DNA of 64,000 nucleotides, taken from positions 1,857,733 through 1,921,732 of the forward strand of contig NZ_VRKQ01000008.1 in assembly GCF_008056315.1 (NCBI RefSeq). Reading direction: 5' to 3'. Positions 1 to 9,148 of this stretch are shown here, one piece after another. Position 1 is the stretch's first letter, and each line of letters begins with the position of its first letter. This DNA is from Seonamhaeicola maritimus (GTDB taxonomy: Bacteria; Bacteroidota; Bacteroidia; Flavobacteriales; Flavobacteriaceae). The notes below the pieces were generated by a model that saw nothing but the letters and a program-made list of their open reading frames with translations, was not told where the DNA came from and ran no database searches. Both the position numbers and the translations under genes were made by a program.

Positions 1-111
1 TTAGCTAGTGCAGCAACAACATACAACGTAGATGCAGAGCAAACAGCAAAAGTTGACAAAACAAAAATCAAGAATTCTGACAGAACAGAACAGGCCGACC
101 AGAACAGGTAG
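1..111 (+). CDS. Possible 3' end of an upstream gene (partial)
   Basis: Frame 1 is open from the first base to a TAG at 109-111. It would encode the last 36 residues of a protein, a polar tail ending in SDRTEQADQNR. The composition (Ala, Thr, Lys, Asp, Gln) looks like a natural C-terminal tail, but 36 codons is too short to be sure. If real, it overlaps the first 80 bases of the next open frame and would argue for a later start there. I cannot assign a family. Confidence 0.4.
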   Translation, partial: LASAATTYNVDAEQTAKVDKTKIKNSDRTEQADQNR

Positions 112-601
112 TCCAAAAGGAAATTTGATAATAGGTAGTATTATTGCTACTTTGGTAGCTATAACACCCTATTTGTTTTACTTACACGAAAGTGTTCCAG
201 ATGCAACTATCTGGAACACTTTTTTATTTGAATATAATAGTGGCTTTTTTGAAAGCGCTAATGTTGGTATGTGGGTTTTAACCGGTAAACTTATTCCTTT
301 ATATTTGTTGTTTTTATGGTTTTTCACTTGTAGGCATTGGTGGTATCACACATTATTAGTGCCTATTGCCATGTATTCATATCAAACATTCGACACGTTA
401 AATAAAGAGGTTCAATATTTCGATTCCAATCAATTGATTTATATGATTCCTATTATGGCAATAATAATACCTTCAATTTACCTAATAAGAGCACAAATCT
501 TCAACAAGGTTAACACAGTTAATAAATCAATTGAGGAACTTGAAGATGAATTTAAAATATCACCAAAAAACTTTTGGGGTAAAGTGAAAGATTATTTTTA
601 A
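32..601 (+). CDS. Small integral membrane protein of unknown function
   Basis: This 189-codon frame encodes four hydrophobic stretches, roughly residues 32-52, 80-98, 107-118 and 135-153. A short charged C-terminal tail ends in FWGKVKDYF. The first 30 residues are polar and basic and overlap a possible upstream coding frame, so translation may really begin at the in-frame TTG at 125 (about 158 aa), just before the first membrane segment. The only in-frame ATG before the membrane region is at 32. I do not recognise the family. The gene is convergent with the receptor gene at 611, only 10 bases away. Confidence 0.65.
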   Translation: MQSKQQKLTKQKSRILTEQNRPTRTGSPKGNLIIGSIIATLVAITPYLFYLHESVPDATIWNTFLFEYNSGFFESANVGMWVLTGKLIPLYLLFLWFFTCRHWWYHTLLVPIAMYSYQTFDTLNKEVQYFDSNQLIYMIPIMAIIIPSIYLIRAQIFNKVNTVNKSIEELEDEFKISPKNFWGKVKDYF

Positions 602-610
602 ATAATTATA

Positions 611-3025
611 TTACAGTCTATCCCTTTCTTTTAGATCAATTTCTTTCTTATTGCTTTTAAGTTTGAAGTTTCCAAATTTATAATTAAAACCAATTACAAA
701 TAACCTATTTTCTTTTTCAGACTTAAAGGTAATATCCTGGTTTTGATATTTAATCTTTTCTGTAAAATTCAAATTATTAAAAATATCTTGAACTCCCATA
801 TTTAAAGAGGCTCTATTATCCCAAAAAGTTTTCTTCAAATTGATATTTAGGCTAGATAGATATGTTGATTCACCTGGACCATCTACTACTGGTGAAACAT
901 AGAAATAAGAAACGTCAAGTGTTAAACTATTATCTTTTAAAAAATTAAAATAATTATTGATTTGAGTGTATAACGACCATTTGTCAATTTTTAATAGTTC
1001 ATTATTATTTTCAATATTAAAAAACTCATTTTCATAATAAAATATAGAAGCGTCTGCATATATGTACCAATTAGGCAATATATCTTTATAAACAGAGCAA
1101 TCTAAACCATATGATATACTTTGAGAAATATTTGTGTTTTTATAAATTAACTCTCCCTTCTCATTGTCTTGAACAGTAATCTGAAGAGAAGGATTGTTTT
1201 CATTTCTGTAATAAAGTTCAAAAGTGTAATCCTCATTTAATTCATAACCTAATGTGAATACGTCGTCAATCTGGGGTTTTAGACTGGGATCTCCAGCAGT
1301 ATAAGTTTTGTCATTATAGTAATACTTAAAAGGGTTTAAGTCATTATATCTTGGGCGATATATACGTTTGTTATAATTAAAATAAATTTTATTGCTTTCA
1401 TTTATTTCATATAAAATATGGGCCGATGGAAAGGTTTTTAAATAATTGGTTTTATTTAATTCATTTGCCGTAATCGACTTTCCTTTAATATTTGTATACT
1501 CAAATCGCAACCCAGATTTTAGACTCCAAGAATTCCATTCTTTAGAATAACTAGCATAGGCAGCATAATTGGTTTCATCATATAGAAAGGTATCGGAATT
1601 GTCAAAATCCACCTCTTTTACACCATTAATAAATACGAATTGGTTTAATATACTTTCTGAATCTATATTAGATACTTTAGCACCTGCCTCAAAAAAGGAG
1701 GATTCATTAATTGGTAATTCATAGTCAAACTGACCTGTATTAATTCTTATAACTTGACTGGAAAATGTTTGAAACCTATTATCTCTAATTAAAGATTGAT
1801 CCGGAAACAAATAATCTGTATCTACATTTTGAAAACCTGAAAAATCGTAGTTAGTATGATGTAAATTAAAAGACACCTTTTCCCCTTCTTTTTTAAACTT
1901 ATGAACATAATCTAGAGTAAAAGCTAAATTGAAAGATTCATTAACCAATCTATTATCTGTAACAAATGACGAATCTAACACTTGGTTTATATTATAAACT
2001 TCAGATACAGAATTCACAAATGATTTGGTTTTTTTTCGTGGTGAAAATAACATGTTAGAAGAAAAACCAATTGTGTTTCTGTCATTAATAATATAGTCAA
2101 TATTTGCATTGATGTTTTTATTTGACTTTTCCTTTCTTCTTTCAATAATAGTCTGCCAACTTGAGGAAGGCATGTTGTCTTCAAAAAAGTTAACATTTTC
2201 TCGATAGTTCTCATATTCTCTTTTAGGGTTATCACTAAAATTAATATAAGTGTTTAGTTTCTTTGTTTTAAAATAATGACTTGTTCCAAGCGAATATTTA
2301 GGGTATTCTGAACCTTGCTTATAATTCCCAAAAACACTTCCGTTATACCCAGCGACAATATTCTTACTTGTAATAATATTTAAAACTGCTCCGCCTTCTG
2401 CTTCATATTTCGCAGGTGGATTAGTAATAACCTCAATAGATTTAATATTTCCACCAGATGTTCCTTCCAACAATTGTTGTACTTCTTCAGATGATAAATG
2501 AATTTTTCTATCGTTGATATAGATAGTAGGCCTAGAATTTTTAACAGTTATTAGGCCATCATGAACCAAAACACCAGGTGTGTGGTTCAGCATATCCAAA
2601 ACATTATTATTAGATAAGGTTGAATTTTCAACATTAAAAACCAATCTATCTACCATTCGTCTTACAGTAGGTTTTTTTGCAACCACAGTTACGCCTTCAA
2701 GAGCTTCAATATTTTCTTTAAGAATAATATTCTGAAATTTTGGAGTTAAATTAAGATCAATTTCCTCCGAAAAAGGTTTAAATCCTAAAAAAGTGACTTT
2801 AAGAATGTATTTCGATTTAGACAATACTTCAAAAATAAATGCACCTTCTTCATTCGTGGTTGTTCCACTAATTATATCATTTCCATCAACTGATAGTAAT
2901 ACTACATTTGCAAATGGAACAGGAGTATTTTTTTCGTCAAATACATGGCCTTGTAAAACCAAATCTTGAGCAAAACAGTTTAGGGAAGTTAAAAATATGC
3001 TGAGAGCTAAAAATACTTTAAACAT
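611..3025 (-). CDS. TonB-dependent receptor-like outer-membrane beta-barrel protein
   Basis: The product is about 804 aa from the ATG at 3025. From that start it opens with a clean signal peptide (MFKVFLALSIFLTSLNCFAQ). An earlier in-frame ATG at 3049 would add eight residues before it and would lie at the edge of the 18-bp palindrome. After the signal comes a carboxypeptidase-regulatory-like domain (VFDEKNTPVPFANVVLL, about residues 25-105). A plug follows, with ITNPPAKYEAEGGAVLNI, then a long barrel ending in an aromatic strand (FVIGFNYKF) and a lysine-rich tail. This is the CarboxypepD_reg plus OMP_b-brl_3 architecture, which in Bacteroidota takes part in outer-membrane uptake or sensing. 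No partner SusD or regulator is adjacent, so the substrate is unknown. A paralogue of the same architecture lies at 39801. Confidence 0.9.
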   Translation of the reverse strand: MFKVFLALSIFLTSLNCFAQDLVLQGHVFDEKNTPVPFANVVLLSVDGNDIISGTTTNEEGAFIFEVLSKSKYILKVTFLGFKPFSEEIDLNLTPKFQNIILKENIEALEGVTVVAKKPTVRRMVDRLVFNVENSTLSNNNVLDMLNHTPGVLVHDGLITVKNSRPTIYINDRKIHLSSEEVQQLLEGTSGGNIKSIEVITNPPAKYEAEGGAVLNIITSKNIVAGYNGSVFGNYKQGSEYPKYSLGTSHYFKTKKLNTYINFSDNPKREYENYRENVNFFEDNMPSSSWQTIIERRKEKSNKNINANIDYIINDRNTIGFSSNMLFSPRKKTKSFVNSVSEVYNINQVLDSSFVTDNRLVNESFNLAFTLDYVHKFKKEGEKVSFNLHHTNYDFSGFQNVDTDYLFPDQSLIRDNRFQTFSSQVIRINTGQFDYELPINESSFFEAGAKVSNIDSESILNQFVFINGVKEVDFDNSDTFLYDETNYAAYASYSKEWNSWSLKSGLRFEYTNIKGKSITANELNKTNYLKTFPSAHILYEINESNKIYFNYNKRIYRPRYNDLNPFKYYYNDKTYTAGDPSLKPQIDDVFTLGYELNEDYTFELYYRNENNPSLQITVQDNEKGELIYKNTNISQSISYGLDCSVYKDILPNWYIYADASIFYYENEFFNIENNNELLKIDKWSLYTQINNYFNFLKDNSLTLDVSYFYVSPVVDGPGESTYLSSLNINLKKTFWDNRASLNMGVQDIFNNLNFTEKIKYQNQDITFKSEKENRLFVIGFNYKFGNFKLKSNKKEIDLKERDRL

Positions 3026-3030
3026 ACAAT

Positions 3031-3048
3031 TGTTTGTATATACAAACA
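3031..3048. promoter_or_regulatory. 18-bp perfect palindrome, candidate operator
   Basis: TGTTTGTATATACAAACA reads identically on both strands. It sits 6 bases upstream of the preferred start codon (3025) of the receptor gene. A perfect 18-bp palindrome at this position suits a dimeric repressor or activator site, or a site overlapping the 5' UTR. The protein that binds it is not identifiable from the window. Confidence 0.5.
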
Positions 3049-3212
3049 TAGAATAATTAAATTAAAAATTGATGCGGCAAAACCGTAGTAAATTTAACTA
3101 AAATTCTCACAATATTGAGGCTTGAAACATTACTCTAAATCAATTATTTTATAGTTTTTATTAACATTAAAAAAATTTATTTGTAATTTGATTTTTATTA
3201 AAGCTTCAATTC

Positions 3213-4412
3213 ATGTCGAAACCGCTTTCACCGTTTACTAAACAACAACTTTTACCTCAAGAAGAAACCCTTGAAATCTTTAAGAAAAAAGGCGAATTAT
3301 TTATTGGTATTCCCAAAGAAACAGCTTTTCAAGAGCAACGCATTTGTTTAACTCCTGATGCCGTTTTTGCCTTAGTTAATAACGGACATAAAGTACTGTT
3401 AGAATCTGGTGCAGGAAAGGGCGCTAGTTTCAGTGATAAAGATTATAGTGAAGCTGGAGCGGAAATAACCAAGGATACTGCTAAAGTTTTTGGCTGCCCA
3501 ATGATTCTTAAGGTTGAACCCCCTACTTTGGAGCAGATTAAGCTTATAAACCCCCAAACTATATTAATTTCTGCATTACAACTAAAAACGCAAACTAAAA
3601 AATATTTTGAAGCCTTGGCTTCAAAAAGAATTACGGCCTTGGCCTTTGAATTTATAAGAGATGCAGATGGTACCTATCCAGCGGTTAGGTCTTTAAGTGA
3701 AATTGCGGGGACTGCTTCTGTTTTGATAGCTTCAGAGCTTCTATCAGACCCAAAAATTGGCAATGGACTTATGTTCGGAAATATTAGTGGAGTGCCACCA
3801 ATTGAAGTAGTTATTTTAGGAGCGGGTACAGTTGGGGAGTTTGCTGCAAGGAGTTCTATGGGACTTGGAGCTAATGTGAAAGTTTTTGATAATTCTATTA
3901 CAAAACTAAGGTGCATTCAAACAAATTTAGGAAGACCATTCTTTACCTCGACTATACAGCCAAAAAACTTGACCAAAGCCTTAAAGCGATGTGATGTTGT
4001 AATCGGTGCAGTTAGAGGTAAAAACAGATCGCCTATTGTGGTATCTGAATCTATGGTTGAATCCATGAAGAAAGGAGCTATTATAATAGATGTTAGTATT
4101 GATATGGGTGGCTGTTTTGAAACTAGTGAAGTTACCTCTCACACCCAACCTACGTATGAAAAACATGGTGTAATTCACTATTGCGTTCCTAATATTCCTG
4201 CCAGATACCCTAGGACAGCTTCTGTTTCTATTAGTAATATATTTACACCATATTTATTGCAAATAGCTGAAGAAGGCGGAATAGAAAATTCTTTAAGATT
4301 TGATAGAGGTTTAAGAAATGGGTTGTATTTTTACCACGGAATTTTAACAAGTAAATCTGTGGGTGAATGGTTTGATTTGAGTTATAGTGATGCCAATCTA
4401 CTCATTTTTTAG
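3213..4412 (+). CDS. ald: Alanine dehydrogenase (AlaDH/PNT family)
   Basis: The 399-aa product matches AlaDH/PNT enzymes, which oxidise L-alanine to pyruvate and ammonium with NAD+. The N-terminal substrate domain has IGIPKETAFQEQRICLTPDAV at about residues 31-50 and an ESGAG segment. The Rossmann domain carries VVILGAGTVGEFAARS at about 197-212 followed by an acidic strand end (VKVFDNS). IIDVSIDMGGC and the PNIPARYPRTAS segment near 325-345 are typical of the family. It is about 25 residues longer than Bacillus Ald because of an N-terminal extension, common in flavobacteria. A role as the alpha subunit of a transhydrogenase is less likely because no beta subunit is nearby. Confidence 0.88.
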   Translation: MSKPLSPFTKQQLLPQEETLEIFKKKGELFIGIPKETAFQEQRICLTPDAVFALVNNGHKVLLESGAGKGASFSDKDYSEAGAEITKDTAKVFGCPMILKVEPPTLEQIKLINPQTILISALQLKTQTKKYFEALASKRITALAFEFIRDADGTYPAVRSLSEIAGTASVLIASELLSDPKIGNGLMFGNISGVPPIEVVILGAGTVGEFAARSSMGLGANVKVFDNSITKLRCIQTNLGRPFFTSTIQPKNLTKALKRCDVVIGAVRGKNRSPIVVSESMVESMKKGAIIIDVSIDMGGCFETSEVTSHTQPTYEKHGVIHYCVPNIPARYPRTASVSISNIFTPYLLQIAEEGGIENSLRFDRGLRNGLYFYHGILTSKSVGEWFDLSYSDANLLIF

Positions 4413-4435
4413 TCAAGCTCCTCAAAAGCAATTCA

Positions 4436-4789
4436 ATGAAGTTTATACAACGTTTAGGCTACTATTTAGGTGGTTTTTCTATTGGTTTAATAGTTTTAGC
4501 ATTCTTTTTAAATGGTAAAAAAGTATCATGTGATTATGGTCCTGAAGCCAGAGTTTTAAAAAACATAAATTCTAAGCAACTTAATTATACAAGCTCTCAT
4601 ATTGCTGATTCTACTCTAATAAATCATGTTTTAAAATTTGGTAAGGTAAATTTCTCAGAAAGTAATACTAGGAAAGAACCTTGTGGAACTTATAATATTG
4701 AAGGCCTTTATAATGCCGATAATGTTATTTTGACAATAGAAAATTGTGATAGTATAGCCACCATTAAGAAAGTCAAAATTGAGAAATAA
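4436..4789 (+). CDS. DUF4258-like small membrane-anchored protein
   Basis: This 117-aa product has one N-terminal hydrophobic segment (LGGFSIGLIVLAFFL, residues 11-25) and a small soluble domain. The domain contains CDYGPEARVLKNI, KVNFSESNTRKEPCGTYNIEG and NVILTIENCD, with three conserved-looking cysteines. The layout resembles flavobacterial proteins labelled DUF4258, an assignment made from memory. It starts 23 bases after ald, so it is probably cotranscribed, and it is convergent with the proline dehydrogenase gene. No function can be given. Confidence 0.7.
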   Translation: MKFIQRLGYYLGGFSIGLIVLAFFLNGKKVSCDYGPEARVLKNINSKQLNYTSSHIADSTLINHVLKFGKVNFSESNTRKEPCGTYNIEGLYNADNVILTIENCDSIATIKKVKIEK

Positions 4790-4790
4790 T

Positions 4791-5972
4791 TTAATTCAAT
4801 AGCTTTCTTCTTTTCTTCTCTTTCTTTATGAGAGACAACTCTCTTCCAGTTTGTCCTGCTACAGAGGTGTTTTCTTCTGCTCTTCTAATTAAATAAGGCA
4901 TTACATCTTTTACAGGACCAAAAGGAATATATTTTGCGACGTTATAGCCATCATTGGCCAAATTAAAACTAATATGGTCACTCATACCATACAATTGACC
5001 GAACCATACTCGCGAATCATTATTTTTCAAACCATTATTCTTCATTAAATCCATAAGTAAATAGGAACTTTCTTCATTGTGAGTACCTGCAAATAACGAA
5101 ATGCGATCTATGTTTTTTATAACATACCTAAGTCCTTCATTAAAATTGTTATCCGTAGCCAATTTATTTTTACATATTGGAGATTTATAGCCCTTTACCT
5201 TTGCTCTTTCATTTTCTTTCTCCATATAAGCTCCCCTAACAAGTTTATATCCAATAAAATATCCTTTAGCAATAGCTCTATTATGCTCATTTTTTAAAAA
5301 TTCTAATCTATCGTGTCTATACATTTGAAGCGTATTAAAAACAATAGGTTTTTCAGTATTATACTTTTCCATCATCATTGTAACTAACTCATCAGCTGCA
5401 TTTTGCATCCAACTCTCTTCAGCATCAATTAAAACAGCTACATCATTTTCCTTTGCCCTCTCACAAATAATATCAAATCTTCTTACTACATTATTCCATT
5501 CATCCTGTTCAAGTTTGGTCAAATTTTCTTTCCTACCAATTTTCTTATATAGGCCTAACCTTCCAAAACCGGTGGGCTTAAATACCGCAATAGGCATAGC
5601 TTCAATATCCTTAGCAAAATCAATTATTTTTAGAATGGTTTTAACAGCTCCTTCAAACTCCATTTCATCTTCCTTTCCTTCAACAGAATAATCAAGGACA
5701 GAACTAACTCCTTTATTAAACATTTTTTCAATTACCGGCAAACAATCATTTTCACTAACGCCTCCACAAAAATGATCAAATACGGTAGAACGTATTAATC
5801 CCTCAATAGGTAGATTAGCTTTAATAGCAAAATTTGTTGCAGCAGTACCTATTCTTACTAAAGGTTCAATAGAAATCATTTTAAATAAAAAATAAGCTCT
5901 TTCTAATTCCGAATCGTTTTTAAGGGAAAAAGCAATTTCGGTATTATCAAAAATTCGTTCTTTTTTATGCAT
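4791..5972 (-). CDS. Proline dehydrogenase
   Basis: The product is about 393 aa from the ATG at 5972, beginning MHKKERIFDNTEIAFSL; an upstream ATG at 5993 would add seven residues. It is a stand-alone FAD-dependent TIM-barrel enzyme that oxidises L-proline to pyrroline-5-carboxylate. Supporting motifs are VFKPTGFGRLG, KLVRGAYMEKE, the AGTHNEES strand, and the C-terminal PYLIRRAEENTSVAGQ, whose paired arginines hold the proline carboxylate in this family. No P5C dehydrogenase is fused or adjacent. It is divergent from aroB, an arrangement I recall from other flavobacteria. It may feed carbon and nitrogen into the same amino-acid catabolism as the nearby ald. Confidence 0.92.
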   Translation of the reverse strand: MHKKERIFDNTEIAFSLKNDSELERAYFLFKMISIEPLVRIGTAATNFAIKANLPIEGLIRSTVFDHFCGGVSENDCLPVIEKMFNKGVSSVLDYSVEGKEDEMEFEGAVKTILKIIDFAKDIEAMPIAVFKPTGFGRLGLYKKIGRKENLTKLEQDEWNNVVRRFDIICERAKENDVAVLIDAEESWMQNAADELVTMMMEKYNTEKPIVFNTLQMYRHDRLEFLKNEHNRAIAKGYFIGYKLVRGAYMEKENERAKVKGYKSPICKNKLATDNNFNEGLRYVIKNIDRISLFAGTHNEESSYLLMDLMKNNGLKNNDSRVWFGQLYGMSDHISFNLANDGYNVAKYIPFGPVKDVMPYLIRRAEENTSVAGQTGRELSLIKKEKKRRKLLN

Positions 5973-6068
5973 TATCTTTAAAATTTTAAACAAATATAAT
6001 TAACCAATAGTTATCATTTTATATAAAATCTCCTTAATTTCACTGCCTTAAAAAATGCAAATTATTTT

Positions 6069-7136
6069 ATGGATTCTATTACTTATAAAGATTGCAAAAT
6101 TCATTTTAAGGAGGAATGCTATTTAGCTATAAATAAACATCTTAAAGATAAGAATTTTTCAAAAATTTTTATTCTGGTTGATGAAAATACCCATGCAAAA
6201 TGTTTGCCGGTTTTCTTGGAAAAACTAGATGCAAATACTGTTATTGAAATAATTGAAATAGAATCAGGCGAGGTTAATAAAAACATAGATACCTGTGTAG
6301 GTGTTTGGAACTCTCTTTCTGATCTTGATGCAGATAGAAAAAGTTTGATGATTAACATTGGTGGTGGTGTTATCACAGACTTAGGTGGATTTGTTGCTTG
6401 CACCTTTAAAAGAGGTATTTCTTATGTGAATGTCCCAACCACTCTACTCTCAATGGTAGATGCTTCTGTAGGTGGAAAAACAGGAGTTGATCTTGGGCAT
6501 TTAAAAAATCAAATTGGAGTAATTAGTGATCCCGATTTAGTGCTTATAGATCCTAATTTTCTTAACACACTTCCTTCCAATCAAATGCGTTCTGGGTTAG
6601 CCGAAATGCTAAAACATGGGTTAATTAGTGATGAAAGTTACTGGAATAAATTCCAAGATTTAACTAAACTAAGCTTAGCTGATTTAGATGAATTGATTTA
6701 TCAATCTGTGGTAATAAAGAAAAATGTAGTTGATGAAGATCCATTTGAAGATGGGCTCAGAAAAACTTTAAATTTTGGCCACACTTTAGGTCACGCCATA
6801 GAATCTTACTTTTTAAGCAATCCAAACAAATCAACCTTATTACACGGCGAAGCCATTGTTATAGGTATGATTCTTGCGTGTTACATATCTTCTGAAATAT
6901 CAGGTTTTCCAATGGAACTGACTAATGATATTAAAGAATTATTTGTTAACTATTACGGTAAAGTAAATATTGACAATACTGAATACTCACCTATCATAGA
7001 GTTGTTAAAATATGACAAGAAAAATAATCACGGAAATATTAATTTTGTATTATTAGAATCGATAGGGAAACCAAAAATTGACTGCAAAGTAGAAGACCGC
7101 ATCATTATTAATGCCTTTGACTTTTATATATCTTAA
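6069..7136 (+). CDS. aroB: 3-dehydroquinate synthase
   Basis: This 355-aa enzyme catalyses the second step of the shikimate pathway (DAHP to 3-dehydroquinate) using NAD+ and a divalent metal. The nucleotide-binding loop NIGGGVITDLGGFVA is at about residues 97-111. It is followed by FKRGISYVNVPTTLLSMVD and GGKTGVDL. The metal ligands are visible as Glu in SGLAEMLKHG and His in NFGHTLGHAIE and LLHGEAI. The length is normal. The gene is divergent from proline dehydrogenase with a 96-bp gap and ends at a strong bidirectional terminator shared with the Lrp-type gene. Confidence 0.95.
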   Translation: MDSITYKDCKIHFKEECYLAINKHLKDKNFSKIFILVDENTHAKCLPVFLEKLDANTVIEIIEIESGEVNKNIDTCVGVWNSLSDLDADRKSLMINIGGGVITDLGGFVACTFKRGISYVNVPTTLLSMVDASVGGKTGVDLGHLKNQIGVISDPDLVLIDPNFLNTLPSNQMRSGLAEMLKHGLISDESYWNKFQDLTKLSLADLDELIYQSVVIKKNVVDEDPFEDGLRKTLNFGHTLGHAIESYFLSNPNKSTLLHGEAIVIGMILACYISSEISGFPMELTNDIKELFVNYYGKVNIDNTEYSPIIELLKYDKKNNHGNINFVLLESIGKPKIDCKVEDRIIINAFDFYIS

Positions 7137-7152
7137 GATTTTTGTAGTTATG

Positions 7153-7190
7153 ATATAAAAAAAGCCCTTTAAAAGGGCTTTTTTTATATA
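7153..7190. terminator. Bidirectional rho-independent terminator
   Basis: An AAGCCCTTT/AAAGGGCTT hairpin is flanked by A-run and T-run tracts on both sides. It lies between the ends of aroB (+) and the Lrp-family gene (-). Confidence 0.85.
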
Positions 7191-7202
7191 GATGAATTAA
7201 AA

Positions 7203-7685
7203 TTAATTCATATCATTAAAGATAGAATGCATCAAACGCTTCTTATCATTAATACTTTCCTCTAAAGAAATCATAGTTTCGGTTCTGTATACCCCTTCAA
7301 TATCATCTAGAAGAAAAATAACCTCTTTGGCATGTTCCGTACTTCTAGCTCTAATCTTACAGAAAATATTGAATTTACCAGTAGTAATATGAGCAACAGT
7401 AACAAAAGGAATTTCATTAATACGCTCTAAAACAAATTTTGTTTGTGATGTATTATTAAGATATACTCCAACATAGGCAATAAAAGAATATCCAAGTTTC
7501 TTATAATCTAACATCAAAGAAGACCCCTTAATGATTCCTGACTCTTCCATTTTCTTAACACGTACATGAACTGTACCTGCAGATATTAATAATTTTTTCG
7601 CGATGTCTGTAAAAGGAATTCTTGTGTTATCAATTAACATATCAAGAATTTGGTGGTCGATTTCGTCTAACTTTATTTTTCCCAT
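7203..7685 (-). CDS. Lrp/AsnC family transcriptional regulator
   Basis: The 160-aa product has an N-terminal winged helix-turn-helix (DIAKKLLISAGTVHVRVKKM at about residues 27-46). The C-terminal RAM ligand-sensing domain runs from about residue 68 and contains AYVGVYL and AHITTGKFNIFCKIRARS. Proteins of this family sense amino acids and act as dimers or octamers. The neighbouring amino-acid catabolic genes (ald, proline dehydrogenase) are possible targets, but this is inference. The gene lies downstream of the M14 peptidase on the same strand across a 220-bp gap. Confidence 0.92.
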   Translation of the reverse strand: MGKIKLDEIDHQILDMLIDNTRIPFTDIAKKLLISAGTVHVRVKKMEESGIIKGSSLMLDYKKLGYSFIAYVGVYLNNTSQTKFVLERINEIPFVTVAHITTGKFNIFCKIRARSTEHAKEVIFLLDDIEGVYRTETMISLEESINDKKRLMHSIFNDMN

Positions 7686-7755
7686 AATTAGCTTTTCTTA
7701 AATAAAAGGCAAAAATAATACATTTTCATTAATAATTCCGCATATTCGATACGTT

Positions 7756-8907
7756 TTATTTTGGGATTAATGCGATTTTTTCATTTTTCAATATCACGAA
7801 ATCGTTTTCGTTATTAATTGTTAGCTTTTTCCCATCATCTCCTAACACTTTTTCTCCAGCCGCATCAAATTCCTTATGACCATAAACACCAACTAACACT
7901 TCAATTTTTTCTACAATTGGAACAAATTCAATATTACCTCCAACCAATGTTTCCTTAAATTGAATTCCAATATCTACCAAACTATCATTTGAATATCCAC
8001 CAACATTTCTTATAACTACATCTAAAAAGTTCTTTTCATTTTCAGGAATATCAAAATACGAATGACTATTTTTCCCATCTATGTCATGCCCTGAAATATA
8101 AATTAATGAAGAAATGTATGATGTGTAAATAAGCTCTCTAGTGTACTCCCTGTCATAATCTCCTTCAAAATGACCAGCCTCAAACAATATAGTTGGTACG
8201 TTTTGACTCTGAAATGTGTCACCAATACAGTTAATATTAAATGCATCATCATAAACACCTACTTGATTTGGAATGAGATTTTGCAAAACATCATTCATTA
8301 CACCTATAACTTCCATAGCTACCATTCTATTGGGTGTTACCGTGCAAGCTTCATCTTGGGCTGGCGAAAGGAAAGACACGGTTGCCGATTTATTAGTATT
8401 TCCAGCACTAAAAATGGTTCGTTGCCCATGTAGATTGTAGCAAAAATGTGGCTTAAATGATTCGAATGTTTTCCGAAGGACTAAGCTTTCAGGTTGGGTT
8501 AAATTTTGAGCATCTCTATTTAAATCAACTTCATTGGCATTAATTCTAGTATAAGCCTGAGCTCCATCCGGATTTAATATTGGTATAACATATAAGGTAT
8601 AAGCCTGAAGAATGGGGTTTAAATAGTTTTTGTCATCAAAAAAAGAATTAAAAAGATCAAACAAAGCCTTAGTTGTAGTTGATTCATTTCCATGCATTTG
8701 AGACCACATCAAAATTCGTTTATCACCACTTCCTATTTTAACACCATAAATAGGGTTGTTTAATACAGAATAACCTATAGTTTCAACAGTGAATTTTTGA
8801 GCTAATTTATCTAACAAAGGCTCTATGTTATTGTTGGTAATATACCTGCCAAAAAGAGCTTCTTCTTTATTGTTTTTGAAAAGTATTTTAATGTCTTCTA
8901 TTTGCAT
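7756..8907 (-). CDS. M14-family zinc carboxypeptidase
   Basis: The product is about 383 aa from the ATG at 8907, beginning MQIEDIKILF; the ATG at 8937 lies inside the promoter/operator boxes and is unlikely. Zinc ligands are visible in QMHGNES (H72 and E75), with a later His in YNLHGQ. The catalytic Glu is probably that of TILFEAGHFEG. NPDGAQAYTR supplies the usual Asn-Pro-Asp-Gly segment. There is no signal peptide, so it appears cytoplasmic, unlike digestive M14 enzymes. A succinylglutamate-desuccinylase-like deacylase role is a possible alternative. Its promoter carries TTTACA/TGTAAA boxes that also occur before the XRE gene at 9191. Confidence 0.85.
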   Translation of the reverse strand: MQIEDIKILFKNNKEEALFGRYITNNNIEPLLDKLAQKFTVETIGYSVLNNPIYGVKIGSGDKRILMWSQMHGNESTTTKALFDLFNSFFDDKNYLNPILQAYTLYVIPILNPDGAQAYTRINANEVDLNRDAQNLTQPESLVLRKTFESFKPHFCYNLHGQRTIFSAGNTNKSATVSFLSPAQDEACTVTPNRMVAMEVIGVMNDVLQNLIPNQVGVYDDAFNINCIGDTFQSQNVPTILFEAGHFEGDYDREYTRELIYTSYISSLIYISGHDIDGKNSHSYFDIPENEKNFLDVVIRNVGGYSNDSLVDIGIQFKETLVGGNIEFVPIVEKIEVLVGVYGHKEFDAAGEKVLGDDGKKLTINNENDFVILKNEKIALIPK

Positions 8908-8925
8908 GCTGATTATTTTGACCAC

Positions 8926-8945
8926 AAATGTAAACATTTACATTT
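8926..8945. promoter_or_regulatory. Inverted repeat AAATGTAAA-CA-TTTACATTT
   Basis: Nine-base arms separated by CA lie 19 bp upstream of the peptidase start codon. On the minus strand the left part contains TACATTTG (8925-8932), which fits the Bacteroidota -7 consensus TAnnTTTG. The box may therefore be a promoter, an operator, or both. Confidence 0.5.
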
Positions 8946-8958
8946 TTACAAATGTAAA
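8945..8958. promoter_or_regulatory. Palindromic box TTTACA-AA-TGTAAA
   Basis: This is a second box directly abutting the first. It has the same half-site as the single box in front of the XRE gene (9149-9162). It also carries a minus-strand TACATTTG at 8949-8956. A weaker relative, TACAATTGTA, lies at 8982-8991. Confidence 0.5.
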
Positions 8959-9148
8959 CAGGCAAAATACACTCATTTAGTTACAATTGTATACAGAATG
9001 ATTAGTCAACTCGATATTAAACAAGTTAATATCATAAATATTTATTTTAAACACTTATATTCAGTTGTTTAGAATTTATTATATAAAGTTTTATATTAAC
9101 ACTAAATTATTTTTAACATAGATATTACCTGAAGTTTAATAACTATTC

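Noticed and set aside
2014-2235. 73-codon minus-strand ORF within the receptor gene
   Set aside because: It lies inside a well-supported coding region in another frame with implausible composition.
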